Position numbers and translations under genes: made by a program. Below the pieces are notes generated by a model. That model did not search any database. It was not told where the DNA came from and saw nothing but the letters and a program-made list of their open reading frames with translations. A stretch of DNA of 64,000 nucleotides from Bremerella alba. GTDB taxonomy: Bacteria; Planctomycetota; Planctomycetia; Pirellulales; Pirellulaceae. The DNA lies in NCBI RefSeq assembly GCF_013618625.1, contig NZ_JABRWO010000001.1, forward strand, positions 620,001-684,000. The letters run 5' to 3'. Position 1 is the first letter of the stretch. The number at the start of each line of letters is the position of its first letter. This document shows positions 24,457-33,892 of this stretch, one piece after another.

Positions 24457-26562
24457 ATGAAAAAAACATGGATTCTTACGCCACTGCTGCTAGGTGTGGC
24501 GATGATCGGATGTAGTGCCCAACCAGGCTCTGTTGCTGTTGAAAGCGAACGAGCCTCAGGGTCTGCGGATGCAACGCAAACCAAACTAAGTTCCGTCGAC
24601 GAGTCACTCACCCAGGTTCCGCTGGAAGAATACGAACGTCCTACAGCTTCCACCATGACCGCGCCGGCCGAAGCCGTCGAAATGCAACTGGGTCTGCCTA
24701 GTCAGTCCAACGGATCGGGGGCTGCGTCTACGCCAGCGGACGCCTACGGCGGCAAAGCGATGCAGACCGAAGAAAGCGCTCCTGGCGTGGACAGCCTGAG
24801 CTCGAAGCTCGATGGCCAACCGATGTCGGGCGAAGGGGAAGAGCTTCAACAACGGGAAAAGAACGTTAAAGACAACATGTTCCGTGAGAACGCCCCTGTC
24901 TTGGATAGCAAGCGACAAGACGCCACCAAGAAGAAAGCCCTGCCAGCAACGCCTGGGATGCAAGGTCTGCCGGCCGCCGAGCCTGCGGCCCGGGTTGCCA
25001 GCAATCCAGCGCCGACGGCCAAGCCAGGCGATCATATGGATTTGCGTCGATCTCGAATGGCTACCGAACTCAAATTGGCTGAGCAGGACGACGTCGGTGG
25101 CCCCGGCGGCGTTGGACCTGGCGAAGGTGGCGATAAGTTTGAGCCGATCGAAGAGAACGACTTCATCGCGGTGGCTGATCAACCACTGTCGACATTCTCG
25201 ATCGATGTCGACACGGCCAGCTACTCGAAGATTCGTTCGTACTTAAGCCAGTTCGGTTCGCTCCCACCGCGCGATGCGGTCCGTGTGGAAGAACTGGTCA
25301 ACTACTTCACCTATGACTACGCGACCCCCACCGACGCGCACCCCTTCGCGGCCAACGTGGAAGTGGCTAGTTGCCCTTGGAACCCCACCAATCGCCTGGT
25401 TCGCGTCGGCATCAAGGGCAAAGAGGTCGCCACCGAAGACCGTCCTGCCAGTAACCTTGTGTTTCTGCTGGACGTGTCGGGCTCGATGAATAACGCCAAC
25501 AAACTGCCTCTGCTGAAGAAGGGCATGAAGATGCTCGTCGATCAGTTGGGCGAAAATGATAAGGTTTCGATCGTCGTTTACGCCGGTGCCGCTGGCCTGG
25601 TTTTGGAGCCGACCTATGGCTACGAAAAAGCAACCATCCTGGCAGCGCTCGATCGCCTGCAAGCTGGCGGTTCGACCAATGGCGGCCAAGGCATTGAGTT
25701 GGCTTATAAAACGGCCACCGAGAACTACATCAAAGGGGGCACCAACCGCGTGATCCTGTGCACCGATGGCGACTTCAACGTTGGCCAAACGAGCACCGGC
25801 GGGCTGGTCGGTATGGCCGCCGAGCAAGCCAAGAAGAACATTTATATGAGCGTGATGGGCTTCGGTATCGGCAACCATAACGACTCGATGCTCGAACAGC
25901 TCTCGAACAAGGCCAACGGCAACTACTCGTTCATCGACAACGAGAAGGAAGCCAAAAAGGTTCTCGTCGAACAAATGAGCGGCACGCTGCTGACGATCGC
26001 CAAGGACGTGAAAATCCAGATCGAGTTCAACCCGAACAAGGTCGCTTCCTACCGCCTGGTGGGCTACGAAAACCGCTTGCTCGCTGCTCAGGATTTCAAC
26101 GACGACAAAAAGGACGCAGGCGAAATCGGTGCCGGGCACACGGTCACGGCGTTCTATGAAGTTGTGCCTGCGACCGGCGATGGGGATACCGAAGTCGCTT
26201 CGGTCGATCCAAAAGTCGACGAGCTAAAGTATCAAACCAAACCGGAAACCACCGAAGCGGCCGACACCAACGAACTGATGACCTTGAAGCTGCGATACAA
26301 GCAGCCGGAAGAGGACGTCAGCACGCTGATGACCTACCCGGTGGTTGATAACGGCAACGCGTTCAACCAGTCGACCGGCGACTTCCAATTCGCCTCGGCG
26401 GTGGCCATGTTCGGCTTGAAGCTTCGCGGAAGCAATTTTCATCACGAAACCAACTTCGCCGAAATCGAAGAGCTAGTCGCGTCCAACGTCGACGGGCCTG
26501 GTTCTTCGTACCGCGAAGAATTTCTCGATATGGTTCGCCAGGTCGAAAAACTTCAGAAGTAA
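24457..26562 (+). CDS. YfbK-like von Willebrand factor A domain lipoprotein
   Basis: 701 residues from MKKTWIL; lipobox LLLGVAMIGC predicts a lipoprotein. About 230 residues of low-complexity linker follow. Then comes the domain seen before VWA in this family (FSIDVDTASYSKIRSYLSQ, RVEELVNYFTYDYATP), a VWA domain with the metal-ion site DVSGSMNN and ILCTDGDFNVG, and the C-terminal DUF3520-like part (LKLRYKQPEEDVSTLMTYPV). The family is widespread and poorly understood; VWA domains bind partner proteins through a divalent metal. It is preceded by repeat copy B and stands alone in its transcript. Confidence 0.92.
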   Translation: MKKTWILTPLLLGVAMIGCSAQPGSVAVESERASGSADATQTKLSSVDESLTQVPLEEYERPTASTMTAPAEAVEMQLGLPSQSNGSGAASTPADAYGGKAMQTEESAPGVDSLSSKLDGQPMSGEGEELQQREKNVKDNMFRENAPVLDSKRQDATKKKALPATPGMQGLPAAEPAARVASNPAPTAKPGDHMDLRRSRMATELKLAEQDDVGGPGGVGPGEGGDKFEPIEENDFIAVADQPLSTFSIDVDTASYSKIRSYLSQFGSLPPRDAVRVEELVNYFTYDYATPTDAHPFAANVEVASCPWNPTNRLVRVGIKGKEVATEDRPASNLVFLLDVSGSMNNANKLPLLKKGMKMLVDQLGENDKVSIVVYAGAAGLVLEPTYGYEKATILAALDRLQAGGSTNGGQGIELAYKTATENYIKGGTNRVILCTDGDFNVGQTSTGGLVGMAAEQAKKNIYMSVMGFGIGNHNDSMLEQLSNKANGNYSFIDNEKEAKKVLVEQMSGTLLTIAKDVKIQIEFNPNKVASYRLVGYENRLLAAQDFNDDKKDAGEIGAGHTVTAFYEVVPATGDGDTEVASVDPKVDELKYQTKPETTEAADTNELMTLKLRYKQPEEDVSTLMTYPVVDNGNAFNQSTGDFQFASAVAMFGLKLRGSNFHHETNFAEIEELVASNVDGPGSSYREEFLDMVRQVEKLQK

Positions 26563-26588
26563 GCTGGCAAGGCAGTTAACCACCGGCA

Positions 26589-26616
26589 CATGCCCAGGCG
26601 ATTTCGCTTGGGCATG
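26589..26616 (+). terminator. Hairpin after the VWA gene
   Basis: ACATGCCCAGGCGA pairs with TCGCTTGGGCATGT around a two-base loop, with one G-T type mismatch. It lies about 27 bases after the stop codon. The downstream T-run is weak, so termination strength is uncertain. Confidence 0.6.
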
Positions 26617-26719
26617 TTGCGTTTCGAAGGCACTCCCTACCCATCGTTCAATTCTTCAAGTTCCGAAGCTACAATCGAAACGCCTCACATCTTAATCACG
26701 GACCAAGGAATGTTCCTCC

Positions 26720-27220
26720 ATGACCGATTCCACCCACGTCGTCGAATCCTCGCCCAATGCCGATACGATGCAGTTGATCGATCTAGTGGCAAGCGAGGCG
26801 GCAGAAATTTTAGGGGTGTCGCTCAGTGATCCGCCGCCAGTTATTCTCGCCGCCGTGAATGGGTGCATTCGTGATCTTCAACAAAGGGGAGGACCATCGC
26901 TAGATGGGGGCGAGGATATCGTCATGCTGCTGGGAAGCCTGTGGGGTGCTCAGGTCGTCAACGGCATGTCCTGGCAGTGGGCCAATATCGATATCAACGA
27001 TCAAGAACCGCCCTTTAGCGCGATCGGCGTTGTTTCTCCTTCGCGCGAGATGGTGATCTACCCATTCAACTTCGTCGCATCTTGCCTGGAGAAAGACCTC
27101 CCCTCGACGATCTTGCTTGCGTACAACATGCTCAGCGAGAAAGCCGATTCGCTGGTATTTGAACCCCATGCATATGAAAACGTGATGAGCCACGTCCATC
27201 ATATCGTCCCGCCTGAGTAA
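26720..27220 (+). CDS. Hypothetical cytosolic protein
   Basis: 166 residues from an ATG preceded by AAGGAA. It has no signal peptide or membrane segment. The pattern is mixed alpha/beta: a helical N-terminal half (ADTMQLIDLVASEAAEILG, VILAAVNGCIRDLQQ), a central aromatic strand (GMSWQWANIDIND), then VVSPSREMVIYPFNFVASCL and a C-terminal helix. I do not recognise the family with confidence; it vaguely recalls small immunity-like or DUF3806-like proteins, but that is only an impression. It is convergent with efp across a shared terminator. Confidence 0.7.
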   Translation: MTDSTHVVESSPNADTMQLIDLVASEAAEILGVSLSDPPPVILAAVNGCIRDLQQRGGPSLDGGEDIVMLLGSLWGAQVVNGMSWQWANIDINDQEPPFSAIGVVSPSREMVIYPFNFVASCLEKDLPSTILLAYNMLSEKADSLVFEPHAYENVMSHVHHIVPPE

Positions 27221-27256
27221 GCTTGGGACGCGCGGCACAGGTTCACGATACAGATG

Positions 27257-27288
27257 AAAAACGCCCGGCCCGCAAGCCAGGCGTTTTT
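27257..27288. terminator. Bidirectional intrinsic terminator between convergent genes
   Basis: AAAAACGCC pairs with GGCGTTTTT, with an inner GGC/GCC extension. The A-run on one side and T-run on the other let it serve both the hypothetical gene (plus strand) and efp (minus strand). Confidence 0.9.
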
Positions 27289-27317
27289 AGTCATTCAATC
27301 TTTTGGAAGCGTCGCGA

Positions 27318-27884
27318 TTACTTCTTCACGCGTTCCACGTACGAACCATCGCGGGTGTCGACCCGGATGATATCTCCTTGGTTCACAAACGCCGGGACCT
27401 GAAGCTCTGCGCCCGTTTCAATGGTCGCTGGCTTGGTCACGTTGGTGGCCGTGTTGCCTTTGGCACCAGGCTCGCAATAGGTGACTTCCATTTCGACTTG
27501 GGTCGGAGGAGTCATGTCCAACGGGTTGCCGTTGAACAGAGTCATCATGCATTTCATGCCGTCTTTGAGGAACTTCCAACCGTCACCCATGGCGTCGGCA
27601 TCGAGTTCGTACTGCTCGAACGACTCGTTGTCCATGAAGACCCACGTGTCGGCTTGCTTGTAAAGGAACTGCACGTCGGTTTCCTCGACGTCCGCCGATT
27701 CCAGCGTTTCACCACCGCGGTAAGTACGGTCCAAGTTGCTTCCGCGGATCAGGTTTTTGAGTTTGCACTTGTACAATGCATTTCCCTTGCCCGGCTTCAC
27801 GAAGTTGCACTCGGACATGACGTAGGGCTCGCCGTCGATCTGGACCTTCAAACCTTTACGAAAATCGCTGGTACTGTATTGCAC
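27318..27884 (-). CDS. efp: Elongation factor P
   Basis: 188 residues from a GTG start giving MQYSTSDFRKGLKVQIDGEP; longer in-frame extensions upstream are not conserved-looking. The KOW-like N-domain, the modified-lysine loop KPGKGNALYK (Lys33) and the C-terminal PAFVNQGDIIRVDTRDGSYV are all present. EF-P relieves ribosome stalling at polyproline stretches, which suits a genome coding long Pro-rich proteins such as the DPFG-repeat protein here. The divergent neighbour is epmB, the lysine 2,3-aminomutase that supplies beta-lysine for modification of this loop lysine. The shared 87-bp promoter region suggests coordinated expression. Confidence 0.96.
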   Translation of the reverse strand: MQYSTSDFRKGLKVQIDGEPYVMSECNFVKPGKGNALYKCKLKNLIRGSNLDRTYRGGETLESADVEETDVQFLYKQADTWVFMDNESFEQYELDADAMGDGWKFLKDGMKCMMTLFNGNPLDMTPPTQVEMEVTYCEPGAKGNTATNVTKPATIETGAELQVPAFVNQGDIIRVDTRDGSYVERVKK

Positions 27885-27971
27885 GTGGGAACTCGCTGAA
27901 AAAAGATATCCGTCGTCTATCCAAGGGTTCAGGGCATCTACCGCCCCTAGCCATTTCGGTAAAATGGAAAG

Positions 27972-29018
27972 ATGAACATTGTAACTACCGATTCGCAATC
28001 TGCGAGTAGCAATTGTATCGCGAACCCCGCCACGTCGCCTAGCGAGGGTTGGAAAGCATCGATGCGCGGTGCTTTTCGCCGCCTGGACGCGCTGGCCGAC
28101 TACCTTCAGCTGCCCAAAAACAGCTGGCAAACCGGTCTGGCAGCCATCGACGACTTCCCGCTGTTCGTCCCCCGCGAGTTCGCCGCCAAGATGCGTCCCG
28201 GCGATCTTGCCGATCCGCTGCTACGCCAAGTGCTTCCAGTCGAGCAGGAAACCATTACTACCAAAGGCTTTACGTCGAACCCCGTCGGCGACGACGAAGC
28301 CACGCTCACGCCTGGGCTGCTGCAAAAGTACCACGGCAGGGCCCTGATGGTGACCACCGGGGCCTGTGCGGTGCATTGCCGATATTGCTTCCGGCGGCAT
28401 TTCCCATATGGGGAAGGCCCCAAGGGCATCGATGCCTGGAACTCGGCCTTAAAGGCGATCGGCCAGGACAAAACGCTTCACGAAATCTTGTTATCTGGCG
28501 GCGATCCGCTGACCCTCACCGATGGCATTCTGGGACAATTGGCCGAAAAAATCGCTGCGGTGCAGCACATTCGAAGACTTCGCGTCCACACGCGGCTGCC
28601 GATGATGATCCCCAGCCGGGTGAACGAGCCGTTTTTGGCCTGGCTGACCGGCACGCGGCTGAAGCCGTTTGTCGTCATCCATGCGAACCATCCGAATGAG
28701 CTGGGCGAGGATGTCGCTGCAGCATTGGGTCGGCTGGTCGAAGCCAAGGTTCCGCTGCTCAATCAAAGTGTGCTCCTTCAAGGGGTGAACGACGACGCCG
28801 AGACGCTAATCGAACTGTCGGAAAAACTGCTTGACTTGAATGTGATGCCGTATTACCTGCACCAGTTAGACCGCGTGCAAGGCGCAGCCCACTTCGAGGT
28901 CCCGCGTAGCCGCGGACTTCAAATTCTGGAAACGATGCGTGGTCGCTTGCCAGGTTATGCAGTGCCGCGCTATGTCGAGGAAATCGCCGGCGATACGAGT
29001 AAGCGGGTAATCGTTTGA
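27972..29018 (+). CDS. epmB: EF-P beta-lysylation protein EpmB (lysine 2,3-aminomutase type)
   Basis: 348 residues. The radical SAM cluster motif CxxxCxxC is Cys132, Cys136 and Cys139 in TGACAVHCRYCFRRHFPYG, followed by LLSGGDPLTLTD, RVHTRLPMMIPSRV and FVVIHANHPNE, as in KamA/YjeK proteins. The short length and lack of the extra C-terminal oligomerisation region fit EpmB rather than catabolic KamA. It converts (S)-alpha-lysine to (R)-beta-lysine for attachment to EF-P by EpmA. The position divergent to efp supports this role; no epmA is visible in the window. Confidence 0.92.
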   Translation: MNIVTTDSQSASSNCIANPATSPSEGWKASMRGAFRRLDALADYLQLPKNSWQTGLAAIDDFPLFVPREFAAKMRPGDLADPLLRQVLPVEQETITTKGFTSNPVGDDEATLTPGLLQKYHGRALMVTTGACAVHCRYCFRRHFPYGEGPKGIDAWNSALKAIGQDKTLHEILLSGGDPLTLTDGILGQLAEKIAAVQHIRRLRVHTRLPMMIPSRVNEPFLAWLTGTRLKPFVVIHANHPNELGEDVAAALGRLVEAKVPLLNQSVLLQGVNDDAETLIELSEKLLDLNVMPYYLHQLDRVQGAAHFEVPRSRGLQILETMRGRLPGYAVPRYVEEIAGDTSKRVIV

Positions 29019-29121
29019 TTTTCCGATGAGTAAACACACGCCCAAGAAGACTTGGGACGTGGCACACGATTCCTGGAAAACGAAGGGAATTCCTGCTGGT
29101 GTTTCGATGCTGCCGGTCAAC

Positions 29122-29163
29122 AAAAAAAGGCCCGAGCCTATCGCATTGGATAGACTCGGGCCC
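29122..29163 (-). terminator. Intrinsic terminator of the TlpA-like gene
   Basis: GGCCCGAGCCTATC pairs with GATAGACTCGGGCC (one mismatch) around a short loop. On the minus strand it is followed by seven Ts. It lies 27 bases beyond the stop codon of the TlpA-like gene and may also end the convergent epmB transcript. Confidence 0.9.
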
Positions 29164-29189
29164 CTCGTGTTTCAGCAGTAAGTCGGTGC

Positions 29190-30350
29190 TTACTCTGGTG
29201 CTGGCTCGGCCAATAATTTTTTGATCTCTTCTTCCAATGCTTTGGCTCGCGATTCACTGATGCCGCCGCTGACCTTGTGGATCTTGCCATCGCGGCCGAT
29301 CAGCACGAAGTGCGGAATGGCGGAAACCGCGTAGTAGCTATAGAACTCGTCGGGGTCCGCGACCAACGCCGTCGGATGCTTCAGTTCAAACTCAGCCGTA
29401 AACTTGTCCAGCATGGCTTGCTCTTGAGCCGGCGGAACTTCACCTTCTGCTTGCCCAGGGCCTTCGGCACCTTCGGGCCAATCGAAATTGAAATAGCGAG
29501 TGATACCTATAATCTGCAGGCCCTCGTCACCGTACTTCTCTTGCCATTCGACCAGATGCGGAAAACTGGCAACGCAGGGACCACACCAAACGGCCCAAAA
29601 GTCGAGCAGGATCACTTTGCCTTTTAGCTCTTCAGAAGTGAAACCATCGCCGTTAACCCAGGCCTCGGCGTCGATCGGCTTCATCGGCTCGCCCACAATC
29701 TTCTCGTACGCTTTCAAACGCTCGATCTCTTGGGCTGCCGACTGCAGGACCACGGCGGCCTTCTGATAGGCGATTTTCACTTCCGACGCTTCGGCGTTCT
29801 CGGCACTGGAGACAATAAAATCCGCTTCCGTCTCGACCTGCGATTCCATCTTCTCGATATTGCCAACCAGGTCTTCCGAGAGCACCATGCCAATCTTGGT
29901 TGCGTACAAGCTGATCGCTTCCACGTCGTTAGGGCTGTCGGTCACTTTCGCTTTGACTTCGTCTAAGGTGAGCCCCTTGGCGAGCAAGCGAAACTCGAAC
30001 ATCTCGAGCGAGCGGTCGATACTGTTGAGTAGGCCAGCGGCTTGTTCGTTTTCGCCAGGGTCGACGTTAGCCAAACTTTCGCGGATGCCGTCGATATGTG
30101 TCTGAGCAACATCGCCGGCCTGGGACATCTCTTTCATCAAGGCCTCGAAATTGGCATTGGCGAAGTCCATCAGCGGTTGGGTGTTGGTCGAGTCATCGAT
30201 GAAGGTCTGCAGGCTATCCTTGGCGAGCACTTCTCCCTTGGGGGCATCGGCGCTAGATTGAGGATTGTCTTCGGCGGCACGGCCACATGCCATGAACGAA
30301 AACAGCGACAAGACGATACATGTGGATAATACGGTTCGTTTCATCAACAT
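29190..30350 (-). CDS. TlpA-like thioredoxin-fold lipoprotein
   Basis: 386 residues. Hydrophobic CIVLSLFSFMACG suggests a lipobox with Cys22. Residues about 40-225 are helical and acidic without a recognised domain. The C-terminal thioredoxin fold contains KGKVILLDFWAVWCGPC with the redox pair Cys256/Cys259, then FPHLVEWQEKYG and the cis-Pro region AIPHFVLIGRDG. TlpA/ResA-type proteins reduce disulfides in the envelope, for instance for cytochrome maturation; the c-type cytochrome-like protein at 45 kb could be a client, which is speculation. The start ATG has another ATG two codons downstream. Confidence 0.92.
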   Translation of the reverse strand: MLMKRTVLSTCIVLSLFSFMACGRAAEDNPQSSADAPKGEVLAKDSLQTFIDDSTNTQPLMDFANANFEALMKEMSQAGDVAQTHIDGIRESLANVDPGENEQAAGLLNSIDRSLEMFEFRLLAKGLTLDEVKAKVTDSPNDVEAISLYATKIGMVLSEDLVGNIEKMESQVETEADFIVSSAENAEASEVKIAYQKAAVVLQSAAQEIERLKAYEKIVGEPMKPIDAEAWVNGDGFTSEELKGKVILLDFWAVWCGPCVASFPHLVEWQEKYGDEGLQIIGITRYFNFDWPEGAEGPGQAEGEVPPAQEQAMLDKFTAEFELKHPTALVADPDEFYSYYAVSAIPHFVLIGRDGKIHKVSGGISESRAKALEEEIKKLLAEPAPE

Positions 30351-30563
30351 TTAGGTTCCCAGAAAATCAGAGAGATTTTGGCGTGCGAAAAGTGGGGAGG
30401 TGAACGGGTCCGACAGGCAAGTGTCGGTCCCGCGTCGCTGGGCGACAAAAAGCGGGACAGTGTATTATGGGCCGTCAGAGGGTAGAAGAAAGATGTCTAC
30501 CCTGGAATCCATTGGCAGATTTACACCGAACCACCCGACCGGCGATGGTAAGACTGGGTTGGG

Positions 30564-30767
30564 TTAGTCGGCCAATTTTTTCAGTGCTTCATCGATCAGT
30601 GCCTGGATGTCGAGATGCCCAGAATCGATACTGTCCATGATGGAATCGACCTGCGTTTCGGCCTCGTAATCCTGGACTTCGGCAAGGATGTGGTTAATTT
30701 CCACGTCCGAGTAGTTCTGACCTCGCAGATATTCACGAAGTTCCGGGTATTTGTCGTTCTCGGTCAT
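30564..30767 (-). CDS. Small acidic hypothetical protein
   Basis: 67 residues from an ATG preceded by GGGGGA; the longer in-frame extension reads as non-coding. The sequence is helical and acidic (YPELREYLRGQNYSDVEINH, VQDYEAETQVDSIMDSID), with no cysteine and no membrane segment. The start resembles a short adaptor or UBA-like helical bundle, but I do not recognise a family. It is divergent from the propeller gene across 144 bp. Confidence 0.65.
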   Translation of the reverse strand: MTENDKYPELREYLRGQNYSDVEINHILAEVQDYEAETQVDSIMDSIDSGHLDIQALIDEALKKLAD

Positions 30768-30911
30768 CAATATCCCCCGTCGTCGCCCCTTCTCGTCTGC
30801 GCAAACCATTGGCAGACCATTGCTGTTAGAAATTCTCGATTTCGCTGCGGCCACGTGGTAAGTTAGAGCAAGCACTCCTCCTTTCCACTCCCCAATCTTA
30901 CCCCACAAATC

Positions 30912-32267
30912 ATGATGATCGAAATTTCTATTCCGGCTGTTCGCTTTTGCTGGACTCTTTTTCTCGTACTCTTCATCGTTCCTGCGGCCCTACAAGCGGA
31001 CGAATCGGCCTGGAAACCGCTTCTGCAGGGCAGTCCCAGTGACTGGCCTGCCTGGCGTGGCCCAGAAGGAATCGGCTTCAGCCCGGCCACCACCGCACCG
31101 ACTAAATGGGGCGAACAAGAGAACGTGGCCTGGAAGACTCCGCTGGGTGGCTGGGGCGATTCGACCCCGGCGATCGTGGGCGATCACGTCTTTGTCACGC
31201 TGCAGAACGAAGCCAACGAGCTGCGTCTGGTGCGACTCGATGCCAAAACCGGCCAGATCGAACTGAACATCCTGGTCGATCAAGCCGAAACGCCCAGAAA
31301 GGCCCCCAAGCGTAAAACGCAGAAGTTTCACAATCTGCACAACCTGGCCAGTCCCTCGCCGGTAGTCAGCGGCGAGCATGTCGTCGTGCACTTCGGCAAT
31401 GGTTTGCTGGCGACCTACAACCTCGATGGCGAAGAGCTGTGGCGTCATAACCTGCAAGAAGAGTACGGAACCTATTCAATCTGGTGGGGTCACGCGAACA
31501 GCCCTGTGGTTTTCGACGGCCTGGTGATCTCGGTCTGCATGCAAGACTCGCTGTCCGATCTGCAAGACGAACCGGCCAAAAGCTACCTGATCGCCCACGA
31601 CCTGAAGACCGGCGAAAAGAAGTGGATGACGCTACGCATGACCGGTGCCCCGGCTGAAGAGGCCGACGCCTACACGACCCCACTGCTGCTGAAAAAAGAT
31701 GACCAGGTGCAAATGGTCGTTATGGGTGGTAACACGCTCGATGCTTACAATCCGCTGACCGGCAAGCGGCTGTGGAATTTGCCAGGTTTGGTCGGCGGCC
31801 GTACGGTGACCGGCCCGATTTCAGCTGAAGGAAAGATCTTCACTACCCGTGGCATGCGGAAGCCGCTGTTGTCGGTGAAGCTGGACGGCAACCAGGGGGA
31901 ACTGACCGAAGACGCGATTGTGTGGGAAATCGAAAAGTCGACGCCTGATACCCCTTCGCCTGTGTATGCCAACGGCATGCTCTTCACGGTGACCGACGAT
32001 GGCATTGCCCACTGCTACCGCACGCAAGATGGCGAACTGCTGTGGCGTGAACGCTTAGGCGGCAACTTCAAAGCTTCCCCAATTGTCGCTGGCGGCAACG
32101 TCTATTACACGAACATCGACGGCAACTGCAAGGTCGTCGCCGCGAAGGACATGTTCGAGCTGGTTAGCGAAAACGAAGTCAAAGACACAACGATCGCATC
32201 GCCGGCCATCGCCGGCGGCAAGCTGTTTTTGCGTGGGAAAGAGCATCTGTACTGCATCGAGAAGTGA
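30912..32267 (+). CDS. Secreted PQQ-type beta-propeller protein
   Basis: 451 residues with a signal peptide (FCWTLFLVLFIVPAALQA). The propeller starts with DWPAWRGPEGIGFSPATTAP, the typical planctomycete entry motif, and has blades such as RLDAKTGQIELNILV, IAHDLKTGEKKWMT and CYRTQDGELLWRERLGG. It is a full single propeller without the extra C-terminal sandwich of the 15.7-kb homologue. No PQQ-coordinating residues can be assigned with confidence. Its stop codon is 22 bp from the convergent DUF1570-like gene, with no clear separate terminator. Confidence 0.88.
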   Translation: MMIEISIPAVRFCWTLFLVLFIVPAALQADESAWKPLLQGSPSDWPAWRGPEGIGFSPATTAPTKWGEQENVAWKTPLGGWGDSTPAIVGDHVFVTLQNEANELRLVRLDAKTGQIELNILVDQAETPRKAPKRKTQKFHNLHNLASPSPVVSGEHVVVHFGNGLLATYNLDGEELWRHNLQEEYGTYSIWWGHANSPVVFDGLVISVCMQDSLSDLQDEPAKSYLIAHDLKTGEKKWMTLRMTGAPAEEADAYTTPLLLKKDDQVQMVVMGGNTLDAYNPLTGKRLWNLPGLVGGRTVTGPISAEGKIFTTRGMRKPLLSVKLDGNQGELTEDAIVWEIEKSTPDTPSPVYANGMLFTVTDDGIAHCYRTQDGELLWRERLGGNFKASPIVAGGNVYYTNIDGNCKVVAAKDMFELVSENEVKDTTIASPAIAGGKLFLRGKEHLYCIEK

Positions 32268-32289
32268 GTCAGGCCGCGCGTTGCTCGCA

Positions 32290-33813
32290 CTACTTCTTCT
32301 CGGTCCGTTTGATCTGAACCTGAATTGTGCCTAGGTTGTCGCCGAGTTGATCGGGGCTTTCGTTCACTTTCAGAAACAACACGCAAGGGCCTTCGGGATA
32401 GAGGGAAGTCCCCAGACCCACTTCGTTGGTTTGGGCCAGTGGCGTGATGGCCCCGCCTCGCCAAGGCTCGGCTCGCAAGGATCCGACGAGCTGGCCTAGC
32501 GGTTTTCCTTTCCAATAGTGGATGGTCACACCGTTGGGCTCGCACATCCATGGTTGGCCGTCGTTGCGGATGACATACTCGCCGTTAGCGGTGACCTCGA
32601 AGTGGGAATCGGTATCGAGCAGAATGCCGGTCGATTGCCAGCCGCGGTCGGTACTGATTTCGGCGGTCATCACTTCGCCGCTGAAGGGAACCGGCTCGCG
32701 GTACTCGACTTCGTTGCGCTGCCAGTTGTAGCCATATTCGGCATTGGTGACGAACAACTCCCAAGATTCGGCGAGCTGGGGAATCACGTCTCCCAGTTCG
32801 CTCATGAGTCTTTCGCTAAAACCGCCGGTCAGACGTGCCTGGGTGACCATGTCGCGAAACGATTCCTGCGACAGGCTGTGATTGTCTAAAAAGGCACATG
32901 CGCCCCAACACCACGCGTAGGGCCGGGTCTGGAGGAACTCTTTCTGGGACGTCCCCATGATGCGGGTCAGCGATAGGGCGCTACCACCGCTGACTTCGTC
33001 TTGAATGATCTTGATGCGTCCCCACATGGGGGTCGCTTCTTTGGATGCCGGCATCACGCGGGTTTCCAGCTGGCCGTTTACCCAGCGATGGGTACCGAAG
33101 TGCTCGGCCATACCTTCCATGTACCAGGGAGGTCCTGCCCCGCCTAACAGGTTGAACATGAACGCGTGCGTACCCTCGTGAATTAAGAGATGGCGGCGAT
33201 AGTAATCGCTGGGCTGATCCAACAGCCAGATGGCGTCTCCTTGGTAATAGCCGTGCAGAAACTCAGGTAACGTCTCGGGAAAGAGGCCCGCTTCGCGGAA
33301 GGTCCGCTTGTTGGACATCAGCACGGCTTTGATCTTCCAGTCGTCGTTGGCGACTGGATCGACGCGGAAGTACTCGCACCACTGCAGATAGGCTGCGTCG
33401 AAGACCATCGGAAGTTCGTCGATCTCCGGCGAAGACGGCAAGTCGGTATACAGCGTGACGTGCTTCCCTTCGAGGGTGCGAATACCGTGGGCCTCGATTT
33501 GGGCTGGGTCGACTTCAAATTGAACTTCCGGTTCAACGCGGCCGACCTTCAACCGCTCGCGAAGCCCCGCCCCGCTGAAGAAGCTATCCCCCAACGCGTC
33601 AGCACCATCGGACGAGGGCTTACTGAAGGTCGTCTCGCCCGAGCGCATTTTGGGTGGTGGCGTTTTCTGCTTGGATGGCTGCTGCTTGGGAGGCTGGGCC
33701 TGGGCAGTTTCCGCAGGTGGTGGCGTAGTGGTAGGCTTGGCCGTCGGTTCGGACGAACCGCAGCCTGGCAGTAAAAATGCACCAACGATGATTGCAACGA
33801 AGAATCGAACCAT
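32290..33813 (-). CDS. DUF1570-like lipoprotein with a metallopeptidase-type HExxH-like site
   Basis: 507 residues; the N-terminus MVRFFVAIIVGAFLLPGCG carries a lipobox. A Pro/Lys-rich linker follows, then a domain with VTLYTDLPSSPEIDE, and RRHLLIHEGTHAFMFNLLGG, where HEGTH gives the zinc-metallopeptidase HExxH pattern, and PPWYMEGMAEHFGTHRW, where GMAEHFG may give the third ligand glutamate. This is the arrangement of the DUF1570/peptidase-MA-like family. The C-terminal part is beta-rich. It is probably an envelope-facing zinc hydrolase of unknown substrate. Divergent to a small membrane protein gene. Confidence 0.82.
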   Translation of the reverse strand: MVRFFVAIIVGAFLLPGCGSSEPTAKPTTTPPPAETAQAQPPKQQPSKQKTPPPKMRSGETTFSKPSSDGADALGDSFFSGAGLRERLKVGRVEPEVQFEVDPAQIEAHGIRTLEGKHVTLYTDLPSSPEIDELPMVFDAAYLQWCEYFRVDPVANDDWKIKAVLMSNKRTFREAGLFPETLPEFLHGYYQGDAIWLLDQPSDYYRRHLLIHEGTHAFMFNLLGGAGPPWYMEGMAEHFGTHRWVNGQLETRVMPASKEATPMWGRIKIIQDEVSGGSALSLTRIMGTSQKEFLQTRPYAWCWGACAFLDNHSLSQESFRDMVTQARLTGGFSERLMSELGDVIPQLAESWELFVTNAEYGYNWQRNEVEYREPVPFSGEVMTAEISTDRGWQSTGILLDTDSHFEVTANGEYVIRNDGQPWMCEPNGVTIHYWKGKPLGQLVGSLRAEPWRGGAITPLAQTNEVGLGTSLYPEGPCVLFLKVNESPDQLGDNLGTIQVQIKRTEKK

Positions 33814-33892
33814 GGGCCGCCTTTGGCCGAAGAGAAGACAAACAAACCATTTGGTGGTATTTTAGACGAAAAGTGATTTCACGTCTTTGTTC

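Noticed and set aside
27885-28130. 82-codon N-terminal extension of EF-P
   Set aside because: It runs into the divergent epmB coding region, and EF-P proteins start at the XXYSTSDF.. position; the extension is basic and non-conserved-looking.
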